Made by a program: the position numbers and the translations under genes. A stretch of 64,000 bases of DNA from Agelas oroides (taxonomy: Eukaryota; Porifera; Demospongiae; Agelasida; Agelasidae). Positions 1-9,991 of this stretch are shown here, in pieces (position 1 is the stretch's first letter; each line of letters opens with the position of its first letter). The stretch covers positions 6,712,413-6,776,412 of the forward strand of contig OX422202.1 of assembly GCA_949130485.1 (NCBI GenBank), in the 5' to 3' direction. Below the pieces are notes generated by a model, which had not been told where the DNA came from, searched no databases, and was given only the letters and a program-made list of their open reading frames with translations.

Positions 1-296
1 AGATCTGCAAGATGATAGGGTATCACATGTAGCCAGCTAGAACATGTAAACTATTGCATACCCAGTATACAGTACGAGCTTATGTCAGATGTAGACGTTT
101 CAGCAGCGGCTAGCCTGCTTAGATGTTTCGTCCCACCACGAACCTCCTCATACTCAACCTTCACGTCAGAGCTCTTTGCATGACACATGTAGCCCTTACA
201 ATAGAACAACACTCAAGTCACAGAGCACATGATTTTAAGAGGTGAGGACAGAATCATCTTGGAATCGACCTGTTTATTGCTATCGGGGCATACATG

Positions 297-590
297 GTTG
301 GTTGCCATACTACCCTTGATGTGACGTGTGTCTTTGGTTGCCATACTACCCTTGATGTGACGTGTGTGTCTTTGGTTGCCATACTACCCTTGATGTGATG
401 TGTGTCTTTGGTTGCCATACTACCCTTGATGTGACGTGTGTCTTTGGTTGCCATACTACCCTTGATGTGACGTGTGTCTTTGGTTGCCATACTACCCTTG
501 ATGTGACATGTGTCTTTGGTTGCCATACTACCCTTGATGTGACGTGTGTCTTTGGTTGCCATACTACCCTTGATGTGACGTGTGTCTTTG
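297..590. repeat. 36-bp minisatellite, 8 copies
   Basis: Eight near-identical copies begin at GTTGCC boundaries at 301, 337, 375, 411, 447, 483, 519 and 555. The period is 36 bp except for one step of 38 bp caused by an extra GT. Copies differ by single C/T or G/A changes. Because 36 is a multiple of 3, both strands stay open, but no splice or start context supports translation. Confidence 0.9.
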
Positions 591-705
591 CTGATGAAGA
601 AGCAGTTTACAATGTGACATCATTTTTGTTGTCATTATGCACCCCTGCACATGGACATGTGAAGGTCAAGGTCACAAATAAGAATGTGTCTGATGGTGGT
701 ACTAT

Positions 706-768
706 TAGCCTCGTTCCCAGTGCAAGCGATCAAAAACTGGAGCCGGGGAAGGCCTGGGAACGAGGCTA
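706..768. mobile_element. MITE, TAGCCTCG family
   Basis: 63-bp inverted-repeat element running from TAGCCTCGTTCCCAG to its reverse complement. It is flanked by the direct repeat GGTACTAT at 698-705 and 769-776, read as a target site duplication. Same family as the element at 16818. Confidence 0.75.
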
Positions 769-824
769 GGTACTATAGCTTAAGTTGCCAAGTTAGGTCA
801 TAGCTATCATAGCCTATGACAACC

Positions 825-870
825 TAGCCTCGTTCCCAGGCTCTTGTGCATGGGCCTGGGAATGAGGCTA
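825..870. mobile_element. MITE, TAGCCTCG family (46 bp)
   Basis: Short inverted-repeat element from TAGCCTCGTTCCCAGGC to GCCTGGGAATGAGGCTA. The flanks ATGACAACC (816-824) and ATGATAACC (871-879) match at 8 of 9 positions, consistent with a 9-bp target duplication. Confidence 0.75.
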
Positions 871-1346
871 ATGATAACCATGTCTGTATAAGTTACCACA
901 TTTGTATGAGCTGACTGGTCTGGAAGCTAGGAGGGAGGTCTGGAGAAAAACTAAAGTAGCTAGGCTGGATGTGTTTAACTGATTAACTATAGCATGAATC
1001 GAGGACAATTAACAGCTCATATATGCTTCAAACGTGCATATGTAGGACTTTGTCAAAAGGATCTTCTCTGTGTGGATGTTTGCTTCAGTTATCATCATCA
1101 ACATTGTCTGTTGCTACGTAGCTAGCTAGCTCTTTTTTTTTTGTCGTACAGGAACCATCTGAAAAGCTGCCTCTTTGATTTTATCTTTGTCAAGCATGCA
1201 TGCTCACTTCAGGTTTGCATCTATATACATGAGATTGAGTAGTTCATCCGGCATGTCATCACACAGTATTTAATATACGTACCAGATTGTATAAGCACCC
1301 ATCTATACACACAAAAGCTGTTCTATTGTTTTGTTACAATTACTCT

Positions 1347-2246
1347 TCAATCAGGGCAGCTGGTAGAAGTTGTTGTGTTACAAAACTGCGATGTGTCAAG
1401 TCCAACTGCTTTTTGGTATGCAGAAGCAATGTTGGCATATGCTGCTTCATCAAGTGTTCGGTTACGAGCAAGTACCAATGCTCCTTCGTAGTACCACTGC
1501 AAGGTGTGGCCGCAATAATACATTAGTATGTAAGATCCATCATCTGCTTTATCTATCAGCCACCATGTCTCATAATGATATAGCCCCACGTCATTGTAGA
1601 CGAAAGAGATATTTTGCCCAGGAGGTGAAGGTGGAATTGCTGCACTCGTTGACACCAGATCCAAGCTACTATTGACAAGATAGACCTGATAAAAGGCGGT
1701 GTAATTCCAGAAGCTTTCATTGATGGGTGTATAATGGAGGTGCTGGCAAGGATAGCAATCATAGACAGGATTGTACCCCTTCACCACCCACCAAACACCC
1801 TGCATGTCTTTGAGGGAGAGTTGCTTGAGCGGGTGCACATTTGGTGCGCGGCAAGTGCTGTTGATTGGCGGGAATGACATACACTTATTCCCAGAGAGAC
1901 AACCCATAAAGTTGACGTATGCAGCATCTTCGTATGTAAAGCTACATTTGTTAGAGCAATTTTGTACGTGGAATTTCTCAGGCGTTTTGTCTTCATCCCA
2001 TTCCGCCATGCATTTCTGCGCACACGAGATTGCACTGCGGCAATTAGCATCCAGTAAGCAACCTGCAGACTGCTTGATACAGTGCTCGATCACACATTCA
2101 ATGTTGATGGTGGGCGACACTTTGATGGACCTAGGAGCGGTAAAAAGTTTCTTGATTTCACTCAGCGTCGCTGCGTCGGTTTGCGCACCGACTTGCACCG
2201 CAAGAACTGCACACAGGAACAACGCCAGGTAGTACCACCTTTCCAT
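1347..2246 (-). CDS. Secreted violaxanthin de-epoxidase-like lipocalin protein, copy 1
   Basis: Intronless 299-residue ORF. Residues 1-21 look like a signal peptide (hydrophobic core, small residues before QT). Residues 51-132 are cysteine-rich (C51, 56, 63, 69, 75, 79, 97, 101, 116, 122, 132), and residues 145-265 resemble the VDE lipocalin barrel. The stretch KDMQGVWWVVKGYNPVYD (146-163) lines up with the plant VDE segment around its KDF-G-KW and NPTFDAFDCQ motifs, and keeps the aspartate (D163) and following cysteines. The YETWWL and MYYCGH..W..YEGA stretches, the C-terminal helix and the late cysteines (C289, C297) also fit. In plants and algae VDE de-epoxidises violaxanthin in the thylakoid lumen; an animal homologue must act on something else or on dietary or symbiont pigments (inference). 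Copy 2 lies 1.5 kb upstream on the same strand. Homology is well supported; the activity is unknown. Confidence 0.85.
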   Translation of the reverse strand: MERWYYLALFLCAVLAVQVGAQTDAATLSEIKKLFTAPRSIKVSPTINIECVIEHCIKQSAGCLLDANCRSAISCAQKCMAEWDEDKTPEKFHVQNCSNKCSFTYEDAAYVNFMGCLSGNKCMSFPPINSTCRAPNVHPLKQLSLKDMQGVWWVVKGYNPVYDCYPCQHLHYTPINESFWNYTAFYQVYLVNSSLDLVSTSAAIPPSPPGQNISFVYNDVGLYHYETWWLIDKADDGSYILMYYCGHTLQWYYEGALVLARNRTLDEAAYANIASAYQKAVGLDTSQFCNTTTSTSCPD

Positions 2247-3743
2247 GATACTATAGTGATCCGCACAAGAATCTACTCTTTGTCACTTTGAGGTAGCAGT
2301 AGCCTTAAGGTGACTAGCCTCGTTCCCAGGCTAATAGGTGACCTCACCTCGCCCATGTATCACTATACTGGAATCATAGCTGGAGTGAACTACTGCCATG
2401 AATGGACTAATAAACTGACCTTTTTGGCGTTATTATGCCCTCAACAACAGCTGTGGAATTGCATCCTGTGTTACATACTAAGCTTTCCAACATGACCTCC
2501 TGCAGCTTGCTTCTCTTGCTGTTTGCCTGTCTTCTTTTTTTTTTCCAAGTTATATGTAGTTATATATTTCTGCAGCAAGTGCGCATGCAATGCAGACTGA
2601 AGTGAGTTCAGAATTTGTAATGGACATGCATGTAGCCATAAAGCTGGCGAAGCTTCACTGAGTTGGGTTGATAGCTCAGCTCCTGCTTTAGAAGACTACT
2701 CGAGCTCACTGCTGGAAGGCATACCGATAGTCAAGTATGCTGAATGCAAGCTACCATGCAGACAGATTGGCTGCAGAGACTGTATCACTGCAGTGCAATC
2801 TTTGATTCCTAGAACCAGAGCAGAGTTGTGCTACTACTAGCTCTACAATCCCTGCTATAACCTTCCCACAGGCTGCTTCCACAAGAATTTGGTTAGGTTG
2901 ACACACACGTTCTTGTGACACAGCTATAGGGAGTATAGCAATAATGCACTCTGGTGCACATAATCAGGTACTGGAATGCCTTTTTTGTATACTGTAAACT
3001 GATCCCTTCTTATGTTCATTAAAAAAAAAAATTCCCTTGACTGTAGAACTACATCCTGCTTTGAGGAATGGTGTATACTTCTCAGACAAAGTGTTAAAAT
3101 ACCTCTATAGGAAAATTGCTCTTTTCATGCTGATAACCAATGGCAATGCTGCATGATACATCGACATCGAACACATGCATGCAATGATTGCATGCTTATA
3201 TAGGACTATCATGCACATTTGGTCTGTAGTTTTGACCTCTATAAGCTGACAAATCATTGTCCTTAAGGTCAACCTGAGGCTATAGCTACCACAACCATGC
3301 ACCACAAGCATGAAGGTACATGCACCTTACTGAAGGTTGACATCGGCAACAATTTACACTTTATTAGCTAACTAGTCCACGAGAGAGGTCTGGAAAATTA
3401 GGTGGAAGTGACATGGCTGACTAGCTATAGCAAGCAGTAGTATTATATATCTTTGTGACCTTATACATCCACTGTCCAGCCGATCTGGTCAGTGACAGCC
3501 TGTATACTTTGTCTGGATTCCCCTAGCCAGCTACATGTTCATGCATGCACTATAACATGAGTTGGCATTGAGCCTGCTTCAAAAGACTTACAATCAAAAT
3601 AGTAACTCTACATTTAGGGTCTCAGCGTGATTGCCACACAAAGTGCACAAGAAACTGCATGATGATCCTATTCTTTATTTGAGGTACTCACAGCTACAAC
3701 AACAGAAAATTGTTCTACTATCCATTGTGCATACAGGTTCTCG
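2247..3743. other. Spacer between the two VDE-like genes
   Basis: Holds the minimal 19-bp element at 2315-2333 and the presumptive upstream region of VDE-like copy 1. There are a few poly-A/T runs (2526-2537, 3020-3031) and no supported exon. Confidence 0.6.
2315..2333. mobile_element. Minimal (19-bp) TAGCCTCG-type element
   Basis: The sequence TAGCCTCGTTCCCAGGCTA looks like two family termini fused with no interior. The flanks TAAGGTGAC and ATAGGTGAC share 7 of 9 bases. It may be a collapsed or deleted MITE that kept its target duplication. Confidence 0.55.
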
Positions 3744-4649
3744 TCAATCAGGGCAGCTAGTGGAAGTGCTTGGGGTACAGAACTTCGATGTATCAAGTCC
3801 AACCGCCTGTTGGAATGCAGAAGCAATGTTGGCATATGCTGCACTATCGAGGGCTCGGTTACGAGCAAGTACCAACGCTCCTTCGTAGTACCACTGCAGA
3901 GTGTGGCCACAGTAGTACATTAGTGCATAAGACCCGTCCTCAGCCTTATCTATCAGCCACCACGTCTCATGATGATACAGCCCAACATAGTTGTAGACAA
4001 AAGAAATATTTTGTCCTGGAGGTGAAGACGGAATTGGTACACTTAGAGTCCAAAGCTCCAAGCTACCATTGACGAGATAAACCTGAAACAAAGCCGAATA
4101 GTTCCAGAAACTTCCATTGATAGGCGTAAGTTCAAAGCGTTGACAAGGATAACAATCATACACAGGGTGATGTCCCTTCAACACCCACCAATCCCCTGGT
4201 ACATCTTTGAATGATAGTTGTTTGAGCGGATGCACGGCGCGGCAAGTGTTGTTGATTGGTGGGAATGCGATGCACTGATACCCGGATACACAACCCATAA
4301 AATTTTCGTATGCAGGATCCGCGTATGTAAAGCTGCAGTCGTTGGTGCAATTTTGCACGTGGAATTTCTCAGGCGTCTTGTCTTCGTCCCATTTGTCCAT
4401 ACATTTCTGTGCGCACGAGATTGCCCTACGACAATTAGCATCCAGTAGGCAGCCTGCAGACTGCTTGATACAGTGCTCAATCACACATTCAATGTTGATG
4501 GTAGGCGACACTTTGAGCGATCCAGGCGCTGTAAAGAGCTTCTTGATTTCACTCAGCGTCACTGCGTCGGTCTGTGCACTTGCTGCAAGAACTGCCTGTG
4601 ACGTGCACAGCAACCACAGCAACAATGCCAGGTAGCACCACCTCTCCAT
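3744..4649 (-). CDS. Secreted violaxanthin de-epoxidase-like lipocalin protein, copy 2
   Basis: Intronless 301-residue ORF, a close paralogue of copy 1 through most of its length. The start at 4649 (MERWCYLALLL) is chosen because it matches the start of copy 1; 18 further in-frame codons upstream come from a short tandem repeat of a GAGGGGAGCAC-type unit and are unlikely to be translated. It has a signal peptide, the same cysteine-rich segment, a VDE-like GDWWVLKGHHPVYDCYPCQ stretch with the conserved Asp, and the same C-terminal end (TSTSCPD). N-glycosylation sequons occur in both copies, which fits a secreted or luminal protein. Its start lies about 190 bp from the EXTL3-like start on the other strand. 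Confidence 0.85.
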   Translation of the reverse strand: MERWCYLALLLWLLCTSQAVLAASAQTDAVTLSEIKKLFTAPGSLKVSPTINIECVIEHCIKQSAGCLLDANCRRAISCAQKCMDKWDEDKTPEKFHVQNCTNDCSFTYADPAYENFMGCVSGYQCIAFPPINNTCRAVHPLKQLSFKDVPGDWWVLKGHHPVYDCYPCQRFELTPINGSFWNYSALFQVYLVNGSLELWTLSVPIPSSPPGQNISFVYNYVGLYHHETWWLIDKAEDGSYALMYYCGHTLQWYYEGALVLARNRALDSAAYANIASAFQQAVGLDTSKFCTPSTSTSCPD

Positions 4650-4841
4650 GGTACCCATGCGAGGGGAGCACATGCGAGGGGAGCACATGTGAGGGGAGCA
4701 CACGTGAAGGGCGCGGCCTGCGATACGCGCGATCGCCAGGTCGATCGCATCATAGTCATAGATAATAGAGCTACGAACAGTTTCAGTGCTCTATTATCTA
4801 TGATCCCACGCTCATTTCAGCGGCGCGCGCTAACAGTCCAC
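4650..4841. promoter_or_regulatory. Shared bidirectional promoter region, VDE-like copy 2 / EXTL3-like
   Basis: Only about 190 bp separate the two divergent start codons. The region holds three to four copies of a 15-bp GAGGGGAGCACATGC-type repeat (4657-4705), a CpG-rich stretch (GCGCGGCCTGCGATACGCGC) and an inverted repeat, ATAGATAATAGAGC against GCTCTATTATCTAT (about 4758-4804). The regulatory role is inferred from geometry. Confidence 0.45.
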
Positions 4842-7383
4842 ATGTTCGCGGCGCGAGCGCTGAAAAGGAATAACAATGGAGTGCAATCGGAGTTGGTGAC
4901 GGGCAGAATGCGAGGGCTAAGGCTACCGATGTGCGTGGTATGCACACTCACCTCTATCTCGATGACCGCTTTGGTATTGTTCACTACTCCGTACTACAAC
5001 AACTCTGCTCAGAGAATCCCAATGGATTGTGCCGCCGCTACGTCGAATTCTCAGCAGTCCGTAACTCCCTTACAGGGCGTTGCAGCGCGCTATCCTCGGA
5101 GTTATCTGAGTGAACCATTGAATAATAGCTTCGTCTCGTCAAAAGGGCGGCGCAGCGAACCAGCGTGCGCAATCGACCACAAAGTGGTGTTGAATTTCTC
5201 ACGATGTCACCTCAGTTGCCCCTTTCTTGTCTATCTTTACAATTCCCATTTTCCAGACCTCTTTCAATTGAAGTATCCGACAGTGTTGACCGAGTGGGAA
5301 ACTCATATAAACTCTATGACGTCAAACCCATCAGAGGCTTGTGTATTCATTGCAGTGGTTGGACCACTGAGGAATGAGATCTCAAAATCTGACCTAGAAA
5401 ACAAGATTCGTTCCCTACCCTACTGGGATAATGGTGGAGTGAACCATGTTTTGATTGACCTGTCTGACACAGGGCGTACCTCAACACTTCTAAATGAACT
5501 CAACCCATGTAATGCAATTATCGCCAGTACTTCCGCCTCTCACAACAGACAGCTCAACCACATTCTAGCCCCGCCCATTCTTCCTGTGATTAAAGAAGAG
5601 AGCATTACCGAGTCCCATACTATCATCAGACACGCTTCCATTCTCCCTGTATGGAGGGAACTTTTTGTATACTTTGAAGGAAATCTTGTCAACTCTGATG
5701 AAGACGTTTGGCAGATTGGCCAGGTGGAACAGTTTCGTCAGTCTGTCTACCGTCTCAAAAAACACAATCATATTCAGGTCAAGTGCGGGCGGGTACAGAA
5801 TAGTGCTCTCTCGGGAGCAATGGACGGAGAGTGGGCGCTGTGCGACTCCTGGCTCAGCCCCCAGTCTCACTACCATCATGCCAACTTTTCTCTCATCCCC
5901 GGTGCAAGTCATGGCAGAGCAGGAGCAGTGACGTACGCTCGACTGATAAATTCACTGCGATGTGGCTCCATACCGGTCGTGATTGGAGTCAATCGCCTTC
6001 CATTTGATGAGGTTATTAATTGGCGCAGAGCAGCCATCTCGCTTCCTAGTTTACTAATGACTGATGCACTGTATATCATGTCAGCGATGACTGAAGATGA
6101 GATTATGGGGTATCGCAGACAGGGAAGATTTTTGTTTGAAACGTACTTTGCTTCTCACAAGAGAATTCTAGATTCAATTCTAGCCATCGTTAGGTACAGA
6201 TTCTTCCACCCGCCTCCCCCGGCTACAGAATTCATCGGCACTTCTTTGGTGATAACTGGAAAGCACAACAAAATTGAACCGTCATTGTTAAACAATTTTC
6301 TTCATAGTGCAATCTCGGTTTACACTGAGAAATTATGGAATGAGCCTCCAGGGCCATTTCATGTCTATCCTGTAACGCCATTCAAACCTGTTTCCATGAG
6401 TCATTACAGCTCACCTGGCTCAGTGACTCGAGATGAAAGTCTGCTTCGAGCAGAGTTTGTTGGGGCTAGCTTTAGAAAGCATTTGCGTGGGGATTATGCA
6501 GAAGAAGGTTTTACTATTGTCACGCTAACTTACCACAGGAATGAGCAGTTGTTGAAGATGTTAGCTTTGTTTGAGGGCTGTCCGTACCTAGCGAAGGTGG
6601 TCGTGGTCTGGAACAATGAGGAGGATCCTCCCAGGAGCATGATGTGGCCCAATATTGGAGTACCGATTGAGGTGAGGGATGTGCTACGTGCTTGTTCCCC
6701 CACTCAAGTACGTGTGTATTGCTTCCATGTAGTATAATGCACAGAAAAATGTGGAAGGGGGTGGATGAGGGAAGGGTCTGGTGAGGCTTTCTTGTTTGTG
6801 GTGGGTCAGTGCCGATGAAATACTGCATGCAAGCATCAGCATGTTTATGTTGACTTGGCACAACCAACTTGTTCTCAAGATGTGGGGTCATGCAGGAACA
6901 CTTCAGCATGCTTTGATCACAGTCTTGTCTCGTATGTCAACAATCAACAATGTTATGTACATGAGTTTTGGTATGATTGTTATCTCTGATGACAGGTGTG
7001 TCCATGCTTGTACACACTGTAGTAATGTGTACATAGGTGTCTTACACCAGCACATGCAGTGAACTGTAGAGTCTTCATGAGTCTCTCCACCACATTTTCC
7101 CCTCCTCTCTCTCCTCCCCCTCCCCCTTCCCCTCCTCCTCCTTTCTCTCCTCCCCCCCCCCCCCCCTCTTCCTCCTCCTCCTTTCTCTCCTCCCCCTTCT
7201 CCCATCACCCCCACAGGTGGTACGAGCTGGTCGCAACAGTCTCAACAATCGGTTCCTCCCTTTCTCTAACATCCAGACAGAGGCTGTGCTCTCCCTGGAC
7301 GATGATATCATCTTGACACACGAGGAGATTGAGTTTGCATTCAGGTAAGCAGACGTCCATTTGCACAACAGTATACAAGGATC

Positions 7384-7441
<58 letters not shown>

Positions 7442-8302
7442 GTGTGGCGAGAGAATCGTGCTGCTGTGGTCGGTTGGACCAGTCGCTTCCACCATTTCAC
7501 TGACAGGAGGTGGCTGTACAGCTTCTATCCCTCCTGTGAGGTTTCCATGGTGATCACCAATGCAGCCTTCTTCCACAAGGTGTGTTGCTTTCTGTGTCAT
7601 CACCATAGTTTCAACCCTACTTTTCCTTTTCCCTCGCACCTCCCTCCCTCCCTCCCTCCCTCCCTCCCTCCCTCCCTCCCTCCCTCCCTCCCTCCCTCCC
7701 TCCCTCCAGTACTACAGCTATCTGTACAGTTACTGGATGCCTCAGAAGATCAGAGAGATGGTGGACAAGAGGATGAACTGCGAGGACATTGCAATGAACT
7801 TTCTCGTCGCCCACATCTCCAGGAAACCACCAATCAAGGTACTTTCCCTCCTCTCTCCTCGCATCTCCTCTCCTCTCCTCTCCTCTCTCCTCTCCTCTCC
7901 TCTCCTCTCCTCTCCTCTAGTTCCTCTCCTCTCCTCTCCTCTCCTCTCCTCTCCTCTCCTCTCCTCTCCTCTCCTCTCCTCTCCTCTCCTCTCTTCCCTT
8001 ATATTGTGTCTCATGTCTATATACATGTAGTGTATACCAGTTCTCTTGCTCCTTTCTGTGTGGCCCCCCTCCAGGTTGGTGAGAGACGCCGGGTACACAG
8101 TACCTGCAAGTCATGTGACAGGGACCCGGGCCTCTCCTCCTCCAACACGCACTACCTTGAGAGAGACCTCTGCGTAAACATGCTCGCAGGTGTATACGGC
8201 TACGTTCCTCTCCTACACACTCAGTTCCGGGTAGAACCAATCCTATCCAGTCACAGGGATGGCATAGTAACAGGACAGAGACGCTGTTTTGAGTCGCTGT
8301 GA
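4842..8302 (+). CDS. EXTL3: EXTL3-like exostosin glycosyltransferase (GT47 + GT64)
   Basis: Five exons: 4842-6671, 7217-7344, 7441-7579, 7710-7838, 8075-8302; 817 residues from the ATG at 4842. An ATG at 4908 would give the same type II topology with a shorter tail. The hydrophobic segment at about 28-49 is a Golgi/ER signal anchor. An exostosin (GT47) region spans roughly 118-470 and a GT64 domain about 560 to the end. Visible GT64 features: [35 protein letters not shown], the metal-binding DDD (638-640), [21 protein letters not shown] and the final Cys-Phe. The [18 protein letters not shown] signature is closer to EXTL3 than to EXT1/EXT2. EXTL3 enzymes add GlcNAc to start heparan sulfate chains on the linkage tetrasaccharide. 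All four introns end in long pyrimidine-rich or CA microsatellites. Confidence 0.9.
7089..7216 (+). repeat. CT/CCTCCT-rich tract at EXTL3-like 3' splice site
   Basis: Almost pure pyrimidine tract of over 100 bp, ending in the CACCCCCACAG acceptor of exon 2. Confidence 0.85.
7388..7440 (+). repeat. (CA)n microsatellite at EXTL3-like 3' splice site
   Basis: About 26 CA units whose last CAG is the acceptor of exon 3. Confidence 0.9.
7638..7709 (+). repeat. (CCCT)n microsatellite at EXTL3-like 3' splice site
   Basis: About 17 tetranucleotide units running straight into the CCTCCAG acceptor of exon 4. Confidence 0.9.
7849..7997 (+). repeat. (CTCCT)n microsatellite in EXTL3-like intron 4
   Basis: Pentanucleotide CTCCT array of about 150 bp, starting shortly after the 5' splice site of intron 4. 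Confidence 0.9.
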
Positions 8303-9207
8303 GGCAGAGTTTGGTGGACACCTGAGGGGAGGAAAAGGAGGAGGAGGAGGAGGAGGAGGAGGAGGAGGAGGGGGAGGAGGAGGAGGAGGAGGAGGAGGAG
8401 GAGGAGGAGGGGAAGAAGAGAGAAAGAGAAGGAGGGGAAAGAAGAGGAGGAAAGGGGAGAAGGGGAAGAAGAGAGAAAGAGAAGGAGGGGAAAGAAGAGG
8501 AGGAAAGAAACCATTTTTCCATTTCATTTTCAAACAGTTCAGTGTTTGCACAGTGTGTGTGAATGCAAGCTCTGTAAAAACATTTTCTGATCATTTGTCA
8601 TTGTTCTGTCAATCATAACTTGAGTCAATCAAAAGGTCAGTTCCAAATGCTGTCTCGTTCCCAAACTGGGGAACTTAGGCTATAAGTTTGGGAACGGGAC
8701 TATAGTCTTGTAGTTGCACAACGTGCTAGGACCAGCATGTGAGGATGCCTGGATAATGGTGAGGTATACGAACATACATCTAGCTGTACCTTGCTGTGTT
8801 AGAACATGATCCTTCCCCGTAGCTGTCTCTGTTTCCTAGACTGAATTGACCTTTAGAAATTATGAACTGAACTGTCCTCTGTTCAATTCGTGTACCGGTA
8901 GAGTTAGAAGCTGGTCTACAATAAAACCTTCAGCCTTGCTCCCCAGTCTTGTGTGTACATGTGTGCAGTATAACAGTTGCAGTATCTAGCTACAGTACTG
9001 CTAACTAGTGCAGGGTCAAGGATTAGCTGGCATTGGAACATGAACAAGTTACTGGTTGCTTGATAGCTTTATGCTCACTGGAGGCAATGGTGGAGTAATT
9101 CTCATTTGTTGCCTGTACAAATGGGATGAACATGATGAAGTCCAGCAGGTCTACTTTGTGCACCTAGTTAGAAGCAATAGCACTGTCGGTCAGTAGCTTA
9201 CCAGATA
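8303..9207. other. 3' flank of EXTL3-like gene
   Basis: Contains a purine array (GGA)n with GAAGAGAGAAAGAGAAGG-like repeats at about 8330-8510 and an inverted repeat of the TCGTTCCCAAACT type near 8652-8705. No supported coding sequence. Confidence 0.6.
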
Positions 9208-9480
9208 TGTTTGACAAGTATCTGCAGGGAGCAACATGCACACTGCCCGTTATGGACCAGACATGTTTGGTGAGTGAGGGACTGTCCACTGTAGTACAGA
9301 ATCACATTCTCAGGCAGCTCACCGTAGCTTTAGATTCTCATGGTTTGTGTAGGGGAGGGCCTGGGAATGGGGGTGTGTGGAAGAAGTTCATTTAAAAGGG
9401 ATCGGAGGGAGATCAGGAAATCCTACACTGTGTCGTAGACTGCTAATTTTTACAGTCACAAAACTGCAGGATATTGTGTA
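9208..9480 (+). pseudogene. Duplicated fragment of the WSCD-like gene 1 (exon 1 end plus intron start)
   Basis: This stretch matches about 11160-11452 nearly base for base: the last ~55 bp of exon 1 (tract encoding GSNMHTARYGPDMFG), the 5' splice site and over 200 bp of intron. Differences are scattered substitutions and small indels. No upstream or downstream coding sequence accompanies it, so it is a truncated segmental duplicate, not a working gene. Confidence 0.85.
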
Positions 9481-9991
9481 ACAGCTTACCAGACAGCTAG
9501 ACTCTCTGAACTATGAGAAGAGAACATGGATGCTGGCTATAAAGCTATAGGTCTTTACACTGTTCTGTTCTCCAGTGAGTTCTGTTCCTTTCCCACATGA
9601 GAATGTATTAGGAAGCAAAAAGCAGCTCACATAACAAAGACTACCTCAATCCCAGTCACCACCCCCATCCAGTCTTCGCTGCTTGCCTGCAGTATATAAA
9701 GCTGGCTGGGGGAATGGAAACAATGCCACATTCTTGGCATAAGACCAAGTAATGTGTTGACTAATGTTGACAATCAAGCTATAATATACTGTGAAGTTAG
9801 CTAGTCAAAAACACCGAAGGTCAGTAGACCTGTTATGTGAATAGAAGCTTTCAGCATGTACCCTTTGTAAGCTACACGCAGTCCATCTTCCCGTGTCAGA
9901 ATTTCCTCAGTGCAAACATTTGCTGTTATACTCACTTTAACCTTATCTGTTGCCATGGTTACTGCATCTTGTCTGTACCACAGATGTCAGC
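9481..9991. promoter_or_regulatory. Upstream region of WSCD-like gene 1
   Basis: About 510 bp with no coding signal. A TATA-like GTATATAAA lies at about 9692-9700. A CCACAG|ATGTCAG context just before the start could be a 5'UTR acceptor. Promoter assignment is by position only. Confidence 0.3.

Larger units (their letters stand above)
1..1346. other. Non-coding stretch with a minisatellite and two short MITEs
   Basis: No gene is supported here. The stretch holds the 36-bp minisatellite (297-590), two short inverted-repeat elements (706-768 and 825-870), a short T run near 1133-1142 and otherwise unremarkable sequence. The open frames across the minisatellite on both strands exist only because the unit is a multiple of three. 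Confidence 0.7.

Noticed and set aside
297-590. CRISPR-like array or repeat protein
   Set aside because: The repeats are contiguous with no spacers and the genome is eukaryotic. The open frames on both strands follow from a unit length divisible by three.
4689-4841. Longer N-terminus of the EXTL3-like protein from the ATG at 4689
   Set aside because: It would begin inside a short tandem repeat also read by the opposite gene, and would place over 70 residues before the signal anchor, which is unusual for the family.
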